A DNA stretch of 8,272 bases from assembly GCA_023134935.1 (NCBI GenBank), contig JAGLUD010000261.1, forward strand, positions 1 through 8,272, read 5' to 3'. The notes beneath the pieces were generated by a model. It was not told the DNA's origin, made no database searches, and saw nothing but the letters and a program-made list of their open reading frames with translations. Positions within the stretch are counted from its first letter, which is position 1. Each line of letters starts with the position of its first letter. Below are positions 1 through 6,626 of this stretch, one piece after another. The translations under genes were made by a program, and so were the position numbers. This DNA comes from Paracoccaceae bacterium. Lineage in GTDB: Bacteria; Pseudomonadota; Alphaproteobacteria; Rhodobacterales; Rhodobacteraceae.

Positions 1-656
1 TGTTCATATTCCTCAAGATTCCAACACCTAAAAAACCGGATGCAAGCGCACCAAAAGGCCGTTCCCGTATGGAGCTTTTGCGTGAACCCCAAATTCTGGT
101 CGCCATGATCAGCGCAATGGTTGCGTATTCGTTAATGAATTTGGTGATGACCTCAACCCCGCTGGCCGTGGTTGGGTGTGGATTTGAAACCAATACTGCC
201 GCTGATATTGTCAAATGGCACGTGCTGGCAATGTATGTTCCTGCGTTCTTTACGGGCCATTTGATCAACCGTTTCGGGACTGAACGCATCATCGCGCTCG
301 GGTTGGTTATCCTTGCCTCGGCGGGTGCGGTGGCCCTTGCCGGCGTAGACCTAGGCAATTTCTACGTCGCACTAATACTGCTTGGTATTGGCTGGAACTT
401 CGGATTTATCGGGGCCACAACCATGCTTACAAACGCCCATACCGAAGAGGAGCGTGGCCGTATTCAGGGTATGAACGACTTCGCCGTGTTCGGCATGGTA
501 ACCATAGCATCGCTAAGTTCCGGCGGTTTGATGAACTGTTCCGGTGGCACTGCGCAAGATGGATGGATGGCCGTTAATTTGGCGATGATCCCGTTCTTGA
601 TGCTAGCTGGCGGCGCGCTGATTTGGTTCGTGATACACGGCAAAAAACGCGTTTAA
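1..656 (+). CDS. MFS transporter, 3' part (5' end outside window)
   Basis: The reading frame is already open at base 3 and runs to TAA at 654-656, giving 217 visible residues. The ATG at 69 is internal, because a basic, Pro/Lys-rich cytoplasmic stretch (FIFLKIPTPKKPDA) precedes it in frame without a stop. What is visible looks like the C-terminal half of a 12-helix major facilitator carrier: about five hydrophobic segments, a short loop with R-F-G (NRFGTERI) typical of the MFS inter-helix loop, and a short basic tail (HGKKRV) after the last helix. Related roseobacter proteins are annotated only as MFS transporters, and no substrate can be read from the sequence. The gene converges with the squalene-synthase-like gene, with 3 bases between the stop codons. 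The family call is firm. The substrate and the true start are unknown. Confidence 0.88.
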   Translation, partial: FIFLKIPTPKKPDASAPKGRSRMELLREPQILVAMISAMVAYSLMNLVMTSTPLAVVGCGFETNTAADIVKWHVLAMYVPAFFTGHLINRFGTERIIALGLVILASAGAVALAGVDLGNFYVALILLGIGWNFGFIGATTMLTNAHTEEERGRIQGMNDFAVFGMVTIASLSSGGLMNCSGGTAQDGWMAVNLAMIPFLMLAGGALIWFVIHGKKRV

Positions 657-661
657 GCGTT
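641..661 (-). terminator. Possible Rho-independent terminator between convergent genes
   Basis: Read on the minus strand, AACGC (661-657), a six-base loop and GCGTT (650-646) form a 5-bp stem running into a T tract (647-642). It overlaps both convergent stop codons and would end the minus-strand transcript. The stem is short, so termination is only plausible. There is no T tract in the + direction. Confidence 0.35.
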
Positions 662-1475
662 ACCAGCGTCCGGTTGAACTACGCCAAAGCAACGCTAACT
701 TCTTCTGGAACTCGGACGTTTCTAACGGTTGACGCAACGAATTTTGCGGTTGCGCCTTAACCAATGTTAATGGAACCATAACTTGCCATCCAGCCAACAG
801 CGCTGGCAATGCCGGTGCGGGAACCTGCGTTCGCAATTTGCGCGCAGATTGCACTTTCGATATCGCGTTAGAGGAAATCGCGCGGAGCGCATCGGATAGA
901 TTGTCCGGCACTTCACCACCCCCTACTGCGTTACGATCCAACGCACAATCAACAGGCACAGGATGCCGCCCGGCAGCGTATAACGCTGGCAATGCACGCC
1001 ACAGGTTGGCAACGCCGACCCCGTATCCGAAATCAGCAATGCACGCCAAGTCCTTTGTGCCTAAGCACATCGCAGCCAACCGCATCAGATTACCGGACGT
1101 AGCATTAATATACGTATTAAATGCAGGCATTCCGGAATGCCCCTCGCGGTAGATGTCGAAGCGTCGTGCCTCGATCAGTTCAACGAATAGGGTTTGCGGC
1201 AAGCTGCACTTTGCAATCACCTCGGCCAACGGCCCAACGACCTCGTGGTGACGCACCTTGCCGTTGTAAATTTCGTTAATCGTATCAAGCCACCATTGAA
1301 GCCGCATCTCGGCGATCATTTCTTCATTGCTAGCCCATGGTGCGCGCGCCACTTCCAGATTGAACGCATAGAGCACCAGCAACCGCTCGCGTGCTTCGAC
1401 AGGTGCTGCCATTACCGAAAGGTAACGATCAGGGTCACCGGCCTTAACCAGTTCAGCGCAAGCGTCAATGCTCAT
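660..1475 (-). CDS. Squalene/phytoene synthase-fold protein, NDUFAF6-like
   Basis: This 271-residue protein has the all-helical isoprenoid-synthase fold of the squalene/phytoene synthase family. It carries the family signature M-R-L-Q-W-W (57-62) followed by a helix, and the later segment NLMRLAAMCLG (129-139). The first aspartate-rich motif expected near residues 35-45 is replaced by LYAFNLEVAR (35-44). The second region reads GVGVANLWRALP (152-163), with no D-x3-D. Loss of both metal-binding motifs is typical of the NDUFAF6 branch, known in mitochondria as a complex I assembly factor, so a non-catalytic role is more likely than carotenoid or squalene synthesis. The ATG overlaps the cimA stop as ATGA (1472-1475), which suggests translational coupling. 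An AAGGGG at 1486-1491 inside cimA can serve as ribosome binding site. The family is well supported; the bacterial role is inferred. Confidence 0.85.
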   Translation of the reverse strand: MSIDACAELVKAGDPDRYLSVMAAPVEARERLLVLYAFNLEVARAPWASNEEMIAEMRLQWWLDTINEIYNGKVRHHEVVGPLAEVIAKCSLPQTLFVELIEARRFDIYREGHSGMPAFNTYINATSGNLMRLAAMCLGTKDLACIADFGYGVGVANLWRALPALYAAGRHPVPVDCALDRNAVGGGEVPDNLSDALRAISSNAISKVQSARKLRTQVPAPALPALLAGWQVMVPLTLVKAQPQNSLRQPLETSEFQKKLALLWRSSTGRW

Positions 1476-3100
1476 GCAACGGTTGCCCCTTCGCGGATCA
1501 GCTTCCAGTTAATCGCATCGATCAGCGCCTGAAAAGACGCGTCAACGATATTGGCCGAAACACCCACAGTCGACCACCGCCGCCCCTGCCCGTCTTCGCT
1601 GTCGATTAGAACGCGGGTCACGGCTTCGGTTCCGCCATTGGTTATACGAACCTTGAAGTCGACCAGTTTCATATCGTCGATCATTGCCTGATAGGGCCCC
1701 AGATCCTTGCCCAAAGCACGGGAAAGAGCGTTCACCGGACCCTGATCGCGGTCATCGTTTTCTGCGTGACTTTCAGAGGCGCTGATCACACGATTACCAG
1801 CAATATTGGCAACGACGACAGCTTCAGACACGGTTATCATCTTGTGCAACGCATTTTGACGGCGCTCGACCGTTACACGGTACCGCTCGATTTCGAAAAA
1901 CTTCGGTAGTTGCCCCAGAACGTCGCGTGCCAGCAGCTCGAAACTGGCTTGAGCACTGTCATAAGCAAACCCGCGATCTTCACGTGCTTTCACCTCGTCA
2001 AGGATTTGCGAAAGCGCCGGATCGCCTTTGGCGACCTCAATCCCTGCCTCCGCCAAGCGCTTACGCAGGTTCGACTGCCCAGCCTGATTGGACATCGGCA
2101 CCAGACGCTCATTTCCAACAGTTTCTGGCGGGATATGTTCGTAGGTCGTCGGGTCTTTCAGTATCGCACTGGCATGCAAGCCGGCCTTATGGACGAACGC
2201 GGACGCGCCGACGTAAGCCGCGCTGGCGTTTGGTACACGGTTTAAAATATCGTCGAGCATCCGTGACAGACGCGTCAGCCCCTCCAACTTTTCGGCCTTA
2301 ACGCCGATGTCGTATTTGCTGGCGTAGGGTTCCTTCAACAGCAACGTCGGAATCAGGGTGACGAGGTTGGCATTGCCGCAGCGTTCGCCCAACCCATTCA
2401 GTGTACCTTGGATTTGCCGCGCACCTGCGTCGACTGCGGCGAGGGAATTCGCCACGGCGTGTTCGGTGTCGTTATGCGTATGTATGGCCACGTGGTCACC
2501 CGGAATGCCGGACGCGATCACGGCTTTGACGGCCTTGGTTATATCCTCGGGCAAGGCACCGCCGTTGGTATCGCAAAGGACGATCCATCGCGCGCCAGCC
2601 GTGTAAGCGGCCATGCAACATTCGAGCGTATAGTCGGGGTTGGACTTGAAGCCGTCGAAGAAATGTTCTGCATCGTAAAGCGCCTCTCGGCCCAGCGTTG
2701 CCAGATGCTCGAACGAGCCTTTGATGTTCGCGACATTCTCCTCAAGCGTAATTCCCAGCGCAGTGGTGACGTGGAAGTCATGGGATTTACCGACAAGACA
2801 AACCGCAGGTGTATTCGCGTTAATTACCGCCGCCAGCACATCGTCATTAGCAGCCGAGCGCCCTGCCCGTTTGGTCATCCCGAACGCCGCAAACGTCGCG
2901 GTGTTCAGCTTCGGCGCAGCCGCGAAAAAGTCGTTGTCGGTGGGGTTGGCACCGGGCCAGCCGCCCTCGACATAGTCAATACCAAGGTCATCGAGCGCCT
3001 TTGCGATGCGGGTTTTATCCTCAGCCGAAAAATCCACGCCGTGAGTTTGCTGGCCGTCACGAAGGGTTGTGTCGTAGAGGTAGAGGCGTTCTTTGGTCAT
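1472..3100 (-). CDS. cimA: (R)-citramalate synthase
   Basis: CimA condenses pyruvate with acetyl-CoA to (R)-citramalate, the first step of the threonine-independent route to 2-oxobutanoate and isoleucine. The 542-residue length fits the family. The TIM barrel opens with the DRE-TIM motif YDTTLRDGQQ (9-18). The metal-binding H-x-H is in HTHND (207-211), and the family signature NGLGERCGNAN spans 235-245. A linker follows, including the FVHKAGLHASA segment (302-312). Residues from about 400 to 535 form a LeuA-type dimerisation/regulatory domain, with GGTEAVTRV and the N-x-I-x-A-S/F-like end. The TTLRDGQQT-HGV start and the WPGANPTDNDF segment favour CimA over isopropylmalate or homocitrate synthase. 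The start is set by AAGGAG at 3108-3113, 7 bases before the ATG. It is probably co-transcribed with upstream cysS, though two hairpins lie between them. Confidence 0.93.
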   Translation of the reverse strand: MTKERLYLYDTTLRDGQQTHGVDFSAEDKTRIAKALDDLGIDYVEGGWPGANPTDNDFFAAAPKLNTATFAAFGMTKRAGRSAANDDVLAAVINANTPAVCLVGKSHDFHVTTALGITLEENVANIKGSFEHLATLGREALYDAEHFFDGFKSNPDYTLECCMAAYTAGARWIVLCDTNGGALPEDITKAVKAVIASGIPGDHVAIHTHNDTEHAVANSLAAVDAGARQIQGTLNGLGERCGNANLVTLIPTLLLKEPYASKYDIGVKAEKLEGLTRLSRMLDDILNRVPNASAAYVGASAFVHKAGLHASAILKDPTTYEHIPPETVGNERLVPMSNQAGQSNLRKRLAEAGIEVAKGDPALSQILDEVKAREDRGFAYDSAQASFELLARDVLGQLPKFFEIERYRVTVERRQNALHKMITVSEAVVVANIAGNRVISASESHAENDDRDQGPVNALSRALGKDLGPYQAMIDDMKLVDFKVRITNGGTEAVTRVLIDSEDGQGRRWSTVGVSANIVDASFQALIDAINWKLIREGATVA

Positions 3101-3107
3101 AACACTG

Positions 3108-3113
3108 CTCCTT
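3108..3113 (-). promoter_or_regulatory. Ribosome binding site of cimA
   Basis: AAGGAG on the minus strand lies 7 bases before the cimA ATG and fixes that start. The stem-loop at 3116-3137 ends 2 bases upstream of it, so folding could affect ribosome access. Confidence 0.7.
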
Positions 3114-3115
3114 GA

Positions 3116-3137
3116 ATGATCTTGCGAGCAAGATCAT
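3116..3137. promoter_or_regulatory. Perfect 10-bp stem-loop next to the cimA ribosome binding site
   Basis: ATGATCTTGC (3116-3125) and GCAAGATCAT (3128-3137) are exact inverted copies around a 2-base centre. A 2-base loop is too tight for full RNA pairing, so an RNA hairpin would open the inner pair or two. As DNA the site could equally be a dimeric protein operator. It lies immediately upstream of the cimA Shine-Dalgarno and abuts a second inverted repeat. The function is not known. Confidence 0.6.
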
Positions 3138-3171
3138 ATGGCCGCCCCCGTTGGGGGGCGTGGGCGGCCAT
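3138..3171. terminator. GC-rich perfect stem-loop in the cysS-cimA gap
   Basis: ATGGCCGCCC (3138-3147) and GGGCGGCCAT (3162-3171) are exact inverted copies around a 14-base loop, which itself contains C-rich and G-rich runs. A short T run (3171-3174) follows on the + strand only. In the direction of the flanking genes (minus) no T tract follows, so it is a poor intrinsic terminator for cysS. It might act as an attenuating or mRNA-stabilising hairpin between two operon genes, or be a dispersed palindromic repeat. Confidence 0.5.
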
Positions 3172-3200
3172 TTTGTTACGGTTGGGCTGGGTGGGGAAGG

Positions 3201-4700
3201 TCATTTTCGGGCCTCCAGTTTTGAGATGTCCAAATTACTTTGCAGCTTAGCAAGCCCCCCATTCACACCATCATCCGATCTAGTTGCTTGTAACTCGATT
3301 CCTGCGGCTAGTGCAGACATTTTCAATGCATCTGCTTCGCCCCATTCAGAATTACGACGGAGGCCTAACCAAACATGTACCAAATTTACCGCAACTACCC
3401 GTGTGTCATCAGAAATTGCCCCCCAGCCCTGCACTCCAACCGTCGGCATATAGTCGCTGCCCTCTTCAAGCACATGTCCATCAGGGGTGATATATTTGTA
3501 AGGCGTTGCCCAATCGCTTTTGCTCATTTCGTTTAGGTCGAACCCAAGTAACTGTGCCGACGCGGTAAGTCCGGCACGATCATCTTCTCCATACAATTCA
3601 TTTAAACGTTGTAGTGCTTTAGATGTATTCAAATCATCGGCCAACGCCTCCACAACCTTTTTGTCCGAAGCACCCAAGTTTGCCCTGTCCGCAATTTGAA
3701 CCCAAGAACGCAAGGTTGCCGTAGCCTCTTTCACCCGCTTCTCCGTCCAGTCCATCGGCGAGCGGTAATGCGTCGACATTATCACAAACCGGATAACCTC
3801 GCCCGGAATACCCTTGTCCAACAAGTCCTTAACTGTAAAGAAATTCCCCAAGCTCTTAGACATCTTCTTGCCCTCGACCTGTATCATCTCGTTATGCATC
3901 CAGACGTTCGCAAACCCACCGTCAGGATTGGCACAGCAGCTTTGCGCAATCTCGTTTTCATGGTGCGGGAATTGCAAATCCAGACCACCGCCGTGAATGT
4001 CAAACGTCGCCCCCAACAGGTCCAGCGACATGGCGGAGCATTCTATATGCCATCCCGGGCGACCACGGCCCCACGGCGACTCCCAGCCCGGCAGGTCGTC
4101 TGTCGAGGGTTTCCACAAAACAAAATCCATCGGGTCGCGCTTGTAATCCTCAACCTCAACCCGCTCGCCCGCGCGCATGTCTGCCAGCTTGCGGCCAGAC
4201 AAAGCGCCGTAAGCTTCGTACGAGTTCACATCGAACAGCACGTGTCCTTCGGAGGCATAAGCGTGCCCCTTCTCGATCAATGCTTCGATCATGACAACCA
4301 TCTGGCCGATGTATTCGGTTGCACGTGGTTCATCCGTTGGGCGCAGTGTTCCGAGCGCCTCCATATCCTCGTGATACCATGCAATCGTCTGGTCAGTCAG
4401 TTCGCGAATGATAGCTTTCAGATCACGGTCATCCCCTTTGGCTTTCATCTCGGCGGCACGCGCGTTGATCTTGTCATCCACGTCGGTGAAGTTCCGCACA
4501 TAGCGGACCGCGTAATGGCCATAGACATGGCGCAGCAACCGGAACAGCGTGTCAAACACAACCACAGGCCGCGCGTTGCCAATGTGGGCGCGGTCATAGA
4601 CCGTCGGGCCGCAGACATACATCCGCACGTTGGCAGGGTCGATCGGCACAAAATTCTCTTTCGTGCGGGTCTTGGTGTTGTACAGTTTGATGTCAGTCAT
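3201..4700 (-). CDS. cysS: Cysteinyl-tRNA synthetase
   Basis: CysRS is the class I enzyme that charges tRNA-Cys with cysteine in the cytoplasm. The protein has the HIGH box as HIGN (39-42) and KMSKS at 279-283. The four zinc ligands of the cysteine pocket are Cys30, Cys221, His246 and Glu250, which match the known positions in the E. coli enzyme. [10 protein letters not shown] (216-225) and [10 protein letters not shown] (244-253) are the family's diagnostic blocks. At 499 residues it is longer than the usual roughly 460. The excess lies in the C-terminal tRNA-binding half, mainly about 395-440 ([13 protein letters not shown]... to the [17 protein letters not shown] helix). Bases 3241-3720, encoding this half, count about 49% G+C, against about 60% for 4021-4260 in the catalytic half. 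A GGGA lies 7 bases upstream of the ATG. Confidence 0.96.
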   Translation of the reverse strand: MTDIKLYNTKTRTKENFVPIDPANVRMYVCGPTVYDRAHIGNARPVVVFDTLFRLLRHVYGHYAVRYVRNFTDVDDKINARAAEMKAKGDDRDLKAIIRELTDQTIAWYHEDMEALGTLRPTDEPRATEYIGQMVVMIEALIEKGHAYASEGHVLFDVNSYEAYGALSGRKLADMRAGERVEVEDYKRDPMDFVLWKPSTDDLPGWESPWGRGRPGWHIECSAMSLDLLGATFDIHGGGLDLQFPHHENEIAQSCCANPDGGFANVWMHNEMIQVEGKKMSKSLGNFFTVKDLLDKGIPGEVIRFVIMSTHYRSPMDWTEKRVKEATATLRSWVQIADRANLGASDKKVVEALADDLNTSKALQRLNELYGEDDRAGLTASAQLLGFDLNEMSKSDWATPYKYITPDGHVLEEGSDYMPTVGVQGWGAISDDTRVVAVNLVHVWLGLRRNSEWGEADALKMSALAAGIELQATRSDDGVNGGLAKLQSNLDISKLEARK

Positions 4701-4872
4701 AGCTCGTTCCCAGTCGCAAAAATCCCTGCGGCGGGCCTAGCATTTTGAGATCAGATTGAAAACAGAAAGACGCGCCGCGGACGATATGTCAGCAGATAAT
4801 ACAAATTTCGATAATGCACATTGCGTTTTTCATAGACGTTTTATGGCAGGTCATTGCATCCGGATCAAGCCC

Positions 4873-5463
4873 CTAGCTGCGCCGAACCAACCGCCCGACC
4901 TTTTTCACCCTCGGTATCCACCACAAAAACATGCCGGTAAGCGAGAAGAATACCAACGAAAAACTGGTGATATCCGCAATCCATGTCCCGAAGCGACTGC
5001 TTAGCCAACCACGGGTATGCAGGGTTTTGAAAATCGAGCCCCAGTACATTTTGCTATGCAAAAGCGTGCCGTCGGGGGTGTATGTTTCCCGCGTGAATCC
5101 GTATTTGACGAAATAATGCCCCGTCGCGCGACTGACGATCACCCGCCCGGATGGCAGGTCCATAATATAACTTGGGCGCTTGTGGTAGGCTTTGCTCGCG
5201 AACTTGGAGACCTCCTCGCCCAGCCAAATCGTTTCAGCTAAATCGAGCGCGGATACCCTCGTGACCTCAACACTATTTGGCCAGTCGGCGAACAGGAGTT
5301 CATCGTAGCTAGTGGGTTCGATAAGCTTTAAGATAGCTTTGGCATGATTCAGGTAAAACCCCGTACGACCAATCATTAACACCCACGGCAACACAAATAT
5401 CGCCAGCCATGCGTGCGATGCCCGCAAAACTTTCAGTGTTTTCGCGCGTGTTTGTTGTTTCAT
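4873..5463 (-). CDS. Small PepSY-associated transmembrane protein
   Basis: The protein resembles the PepSY-associated TM-helix family of inner-membrane proteins, often linked with iron-siderophore uptake or ferric reduction. From the chosen start it has 196 residues. TM helix 1 spans about 17-38, preceded by the basic, His-bearing LKVLRASHAW (10-19). A periplasmic region of about 120 residues follows, with PepSY-like strands SYIMDLPSGRVIVS (98-111) and YTPDGTLL (128-135). Then come KTLHTRGWL (146-154) and TM helix 2 at about 163-184 (SLVFFSLTGMFLWWIPR). This is one short unit, not the four-helix reductase-type protein. An ATG 11 codons upstream (5494-5496) is possible but lacks a Shine-Dalgarno, whereas GAGGG (5468-5472) precedes the chosen ATG. 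No TonB receptor or siderophore gene is in view, so the substrate is unknown. Confidence 0.72.
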   Translation of the reverse strand: MKQQTRAKTLKVLRASHAWLAIFVLPWVLMIGRTGFYLNHAKAILKLIEPTSYDELLFADWPNSVEVTRVSALDLAETIWLGEEVSKFASKAYHKRPSYIMDLPSGRVIVSRATGHYFVKYGFTRETYTPDGTLLHSKMYWGSIFKTLHTRGWLSSRFGTWIADITSFSLVFFSLTGMFLWWIPRVKKVGRLVRRS

Positions 5464-5509
5464 GCCACCCTCAAATTCAATTGCCTGCCCCGCCATATCA
5501 CTTGGTGGC

Positions 5510-5525
5510 TGTCAAAAGGATGACA
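5510..5525. promoter_or_regulatory. Short inverted repeat upstream of the PepSY gene
   Basis: TGTCA (5510-5514) and TGACA (5521-5525) are inverted copies 6 bases apart, 46 bases before the chosen ATG at 5463. This is a conceivable operator, but half-sites of 5 bases can arise by chance. No matching -10 element was found at the right spacing. Confidence 0.2.
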
Positions 5526-5595
5526 CCAGTTTCCGTTTCTAATCGCGTCACATTTTTGCACTCTGATTTGGTCGTTGATTTAACGCTTCCCCCTC

Positions 5596-5624
5596 TTGAC
5601 CTCGGCCGAGCACTTGCGTAAATG
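5596..5624 (+). promoter_or_regulatory. Promoter of tRNA-Gln
   Basis: TTGACC (5596-5601) and TAAATG (5619-5624) are separated by exactly 17 bases, a near-consensus sigma-70-type arrangement. Transcription would start about 6 bases before the tRNA. This agrees with an independently transcribed tRNA gene on the strand opposite to the neighbouring protein genes. Confidence 0.6.
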
Positions 5625-5636
5625 ACGGCCTTCTAC

Positions 5637-5710
5637 TGGGGAATAGGTTAACGGTAGACCCGCAGACTCTGACTCTGTTAGTCCAGGTTCGAATCCTGGT
5701 TCCCCAGCCA
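5637..5710 (+). tRNA. tRNA-Gln(CTG)
   Basis: The 74-base cloverleaf folds completely. The acceptor is TGGGGAA with TTCCCCA, followed by discriminator G and an encoded CCA. The D arm is GGT/ACC with a loop containing GG. The anticodon stem is GCAGA/TCTGT, with one G-T pair at its base. The T stem is CCAGG/CCTGG with loop TTCGAAT. The seven-base anticodon loop CTCTGAC places CTG at 5669-5671, reading CAG (Gln). U1-A72 at the acceptor end is the usual glutamine identity feature. No T-rich terminator follows the CCA, and the sequence changes character right after it, as expected if an element had inserted at the tRNA 3' end. Confidence 0.95.
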
Positions 5711-5789
5711 ATACGCTCTAAGTCTCTGACATATCAGCTGTATTAATCGCCTAGATGCCCCTTATGCCCCATTTAGTGCCCCGCTGGCA

Positions 5790-5836
5790 GGTCGTTACCA
5801 CTTCATATGGTCGTTACCCGTCTAAAGGCTGTTACG
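5790..5836 (+). repeat. Iteron-like spaced direct repeats
   Basis: GGTCGTTACC occurs at 5790-5799 and 5809-5818, and GGCTGTTACG (8 of 10 matching) at 5827-5836. The spacings of 19 and 18 bases are close to two helical turns, which suits binding of one protein face. Two exact copies and one weak copy are few for a replication origin, so the role is open. Confidence 0.4.
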
Positions 5837-5988
5837 TGCCTCCTGAGTCCACTCTAACGATATGGGTTCGGGGTATTGAATGGAGGTGCTGCTGTGGTCC
5901 CCTCTAATAGGTATAAGTAATGGATATTAAAGGAGGAAGAGGGAGCGGAATTTCTCCCCGTAGAGCATTATACCCAAGAGAAGAAGAG

Positions 5989-5998
5989 GTTAGCTAAC
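5989..5998. repeat. Palindrome GTTAGCTAAC
   Basis: This is a perfect 10-base palindrome built from the half-site GTTAG. The same half-site forms another perfect palindrome at 6142-6152 and occurs singly at 5854-5859 (CTAACG) and 6188-6193 (CGTTAG). Confidence 0.35.
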
Positions 5999-6139
5999 AG
6001 CCCCGAACCGTTCTTCATGGCTAGATAACCGCCGAAGATACCCCTCAGACCGTGGCGATTGCTGCCAACGGATAAAGTCCTGGACAACGTAATCCCTATC
6101 ATCGGCAAACTCATCAAGCCCGATACCGTTGCTGGACAC
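5990..6139 (-). pseudogene. Possible small ORF or gene remnant
   Basis: A 49-codon frame starts with GTG at 6137-6139 and ends at TAA at 5990-5992. The product is rich in charged residues and reads like real protein (GLDEFADDRDYVVQDFIRW, then QQSPRSEGYLRRLSSHEERF). No Shine-Dalgarno precedes the GTG, and a stop lies four codons upstream in frame, so if it was ever coding it is more likely a C-terminal fragment than an intact gene. I do not recognise the family. Chance openness over 50 codons cannot be excluded. Confidence 0.25.
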
Positions 6140-6141
6140 CG

Positions 6142-6152
6142 CTAACGGTTAG
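6142..6152. repeat. Palindrome CTAAC-G-GTTAG
   Basis: A perfect 11-base palindrome with the same half-site as at 5989-5998, lying 75 bases upstream of the secreted-protein start. It is a candidate operator. Confidence 0.35.
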
Positions 6153-6155
6153 AAT

Positions 6156-6185
6156 TTGGGCTACTGATAGACTATCAAGTGATAT
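6156..6185 (+). promoter_or_regulatory. Candidate promoter with operator-like palindrome in the spacer
   Basis: TTGGGC (6156-6161) and TGATAT (6180-6185) stand 18 bases apart, with a predicted start about 35 bases before the gene at 6227. The perfect palindrome TGATAG-A-CTATCA (6165-6177) sits wholly between the two elements, a classic repressor position. Both hexamers are imperfect, so this is a suggestion only. Confidence 0.3.
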
Positions 6186-6226
6186 CCCGTTAGCATCAAG
6201 TATCAAAGGTAATGGAGAGTGGCATA

Positions 6227-6619
6227 ATGAGATCAGGCATATATTTAGCGGCATTAGTTTTTGCAGCATCTGCTGTAAACGCTGAAGAAACCCAAACGGC
6301 TGAGGTTGAACAGTCGATTAGTGAAATATCTGCACTGTATAGTTCACTTGAGGGGAAAACTATTACGATGAGAGGTGCAATTGGTACGTTTATTAGTGAT
6401 ACGCTTCTTTTTAAGAATGATATGGGGCAATTTACCGTACAATTTGATGCTGGCCGTTCCGCTAGGAAAAGAACAGAAGGCTGCGAATTAGAGTGGTTTG
6501 GATGGCAAAATAGTAGCTGTTTGTTCGAAGTAGACGCCGAAATTGCTTTCGATAGTGAATATTCATTTTCTAATGGGCGTGAAGTAAAATTGATAATCTA
6601 CGAGGTTCGTGACTATTAA
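6227..6619 (+). CDS. Small secreted protein, possibly OB-fold
   Basis: No named family is recognised. From the ATG at 6227 the product has 130 residues. GGAGAG at 6213-6218 lies 8 bases upstream and decides this start over the ATG at 6212. Residues 1-19 form a signal peptide (MRSGIYLAALVFAASAVNA) with an A-N-A type cleavage site, so the protein should be periplasmic or secreted. The mature part begins acidic, then GKTITMRGAIGTF (43-55), DTLLFKND (58-65) and GQFTVQFD (67-74) look like successive strands of a small OB-type barrel. Cys86 and Cys98 could form a disulfide. The gene is AT-rich (24 of 60 G+C at 6301-6360), unlike the core genes, and converges with the next gene 7 bases downstream. 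The signal peptide is firm; the fold is a guess. Confidence 0.75.
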   Translation: MRSGIYLAALVFAASAVNAEETQTAEVEQSISEISALYSSLEGKTITMRGAIGTFISDTLLFKNDMGQFTVQFDAGRSARKRTEGCELEWFGWQNSSCLFEVDAEIAFDSEYSFSNGREVKLIIYEVRDY

Positions 6620-6626
6620 GTTTGCT

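Larger units (their letters stand above)
5711..6226. other. 516-base gene-poor stretch after the tRNA
   Basis: No convincing gene was found here on either strand. It contains three TGCCCC copies (5756-5761, 5765-5770, 5777-5782), a spaced direct repeat GGTCGTTACC (5790 and 5809, with a weaker third copy at 5827), a purine-rich run around 5927-5950, perfect short palindromes at 5989-5998, 6142-6152 and 6165-6177, and a 49-codon minus-strand frame at 5990-6139. This mix could be a control or origin-like region of a mobile element, or decayed DNA with leftover repeats. Confidence 0.6.

Noticed and set aside
2408..3115. A 235-codon open frame on the + strand, antisense to cimA
   Set aside because: The real gene on the minus strand has the DRE-TIM and HTHND motifs and a good ribosome binding site. 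The antisense product resembles no protein family.
3696..4748. A 350-codon open frame on the + strand, antisense to cysS
   Set aside because: It mirrors a strongly conserved cysS gene with all catalytic motifs. The translated product is rich in His, Arg and Pro without domain character, as expected from codon bias on the opposite strand.
5753..5812. Minus-strand codons reading GTKWGIRGI before a stop, resembling an integrase tail
   Set aside because: The frame is only about 20 codons long, bounded upstream by a stop, with no catalytic Arg or Tyr residues. It is too short to support an integrase remnant.
5921..5998. Possible 25-codon + strand peptide starting at ATG 5921, and a strong AAAGGAGG run at 5930-5937
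   Set aside because: The peptide has no protein character, and the Shine-Dalgarno-like run lies after that ATG with no start codon at the right distance. It is more likely a purine-rich tract.
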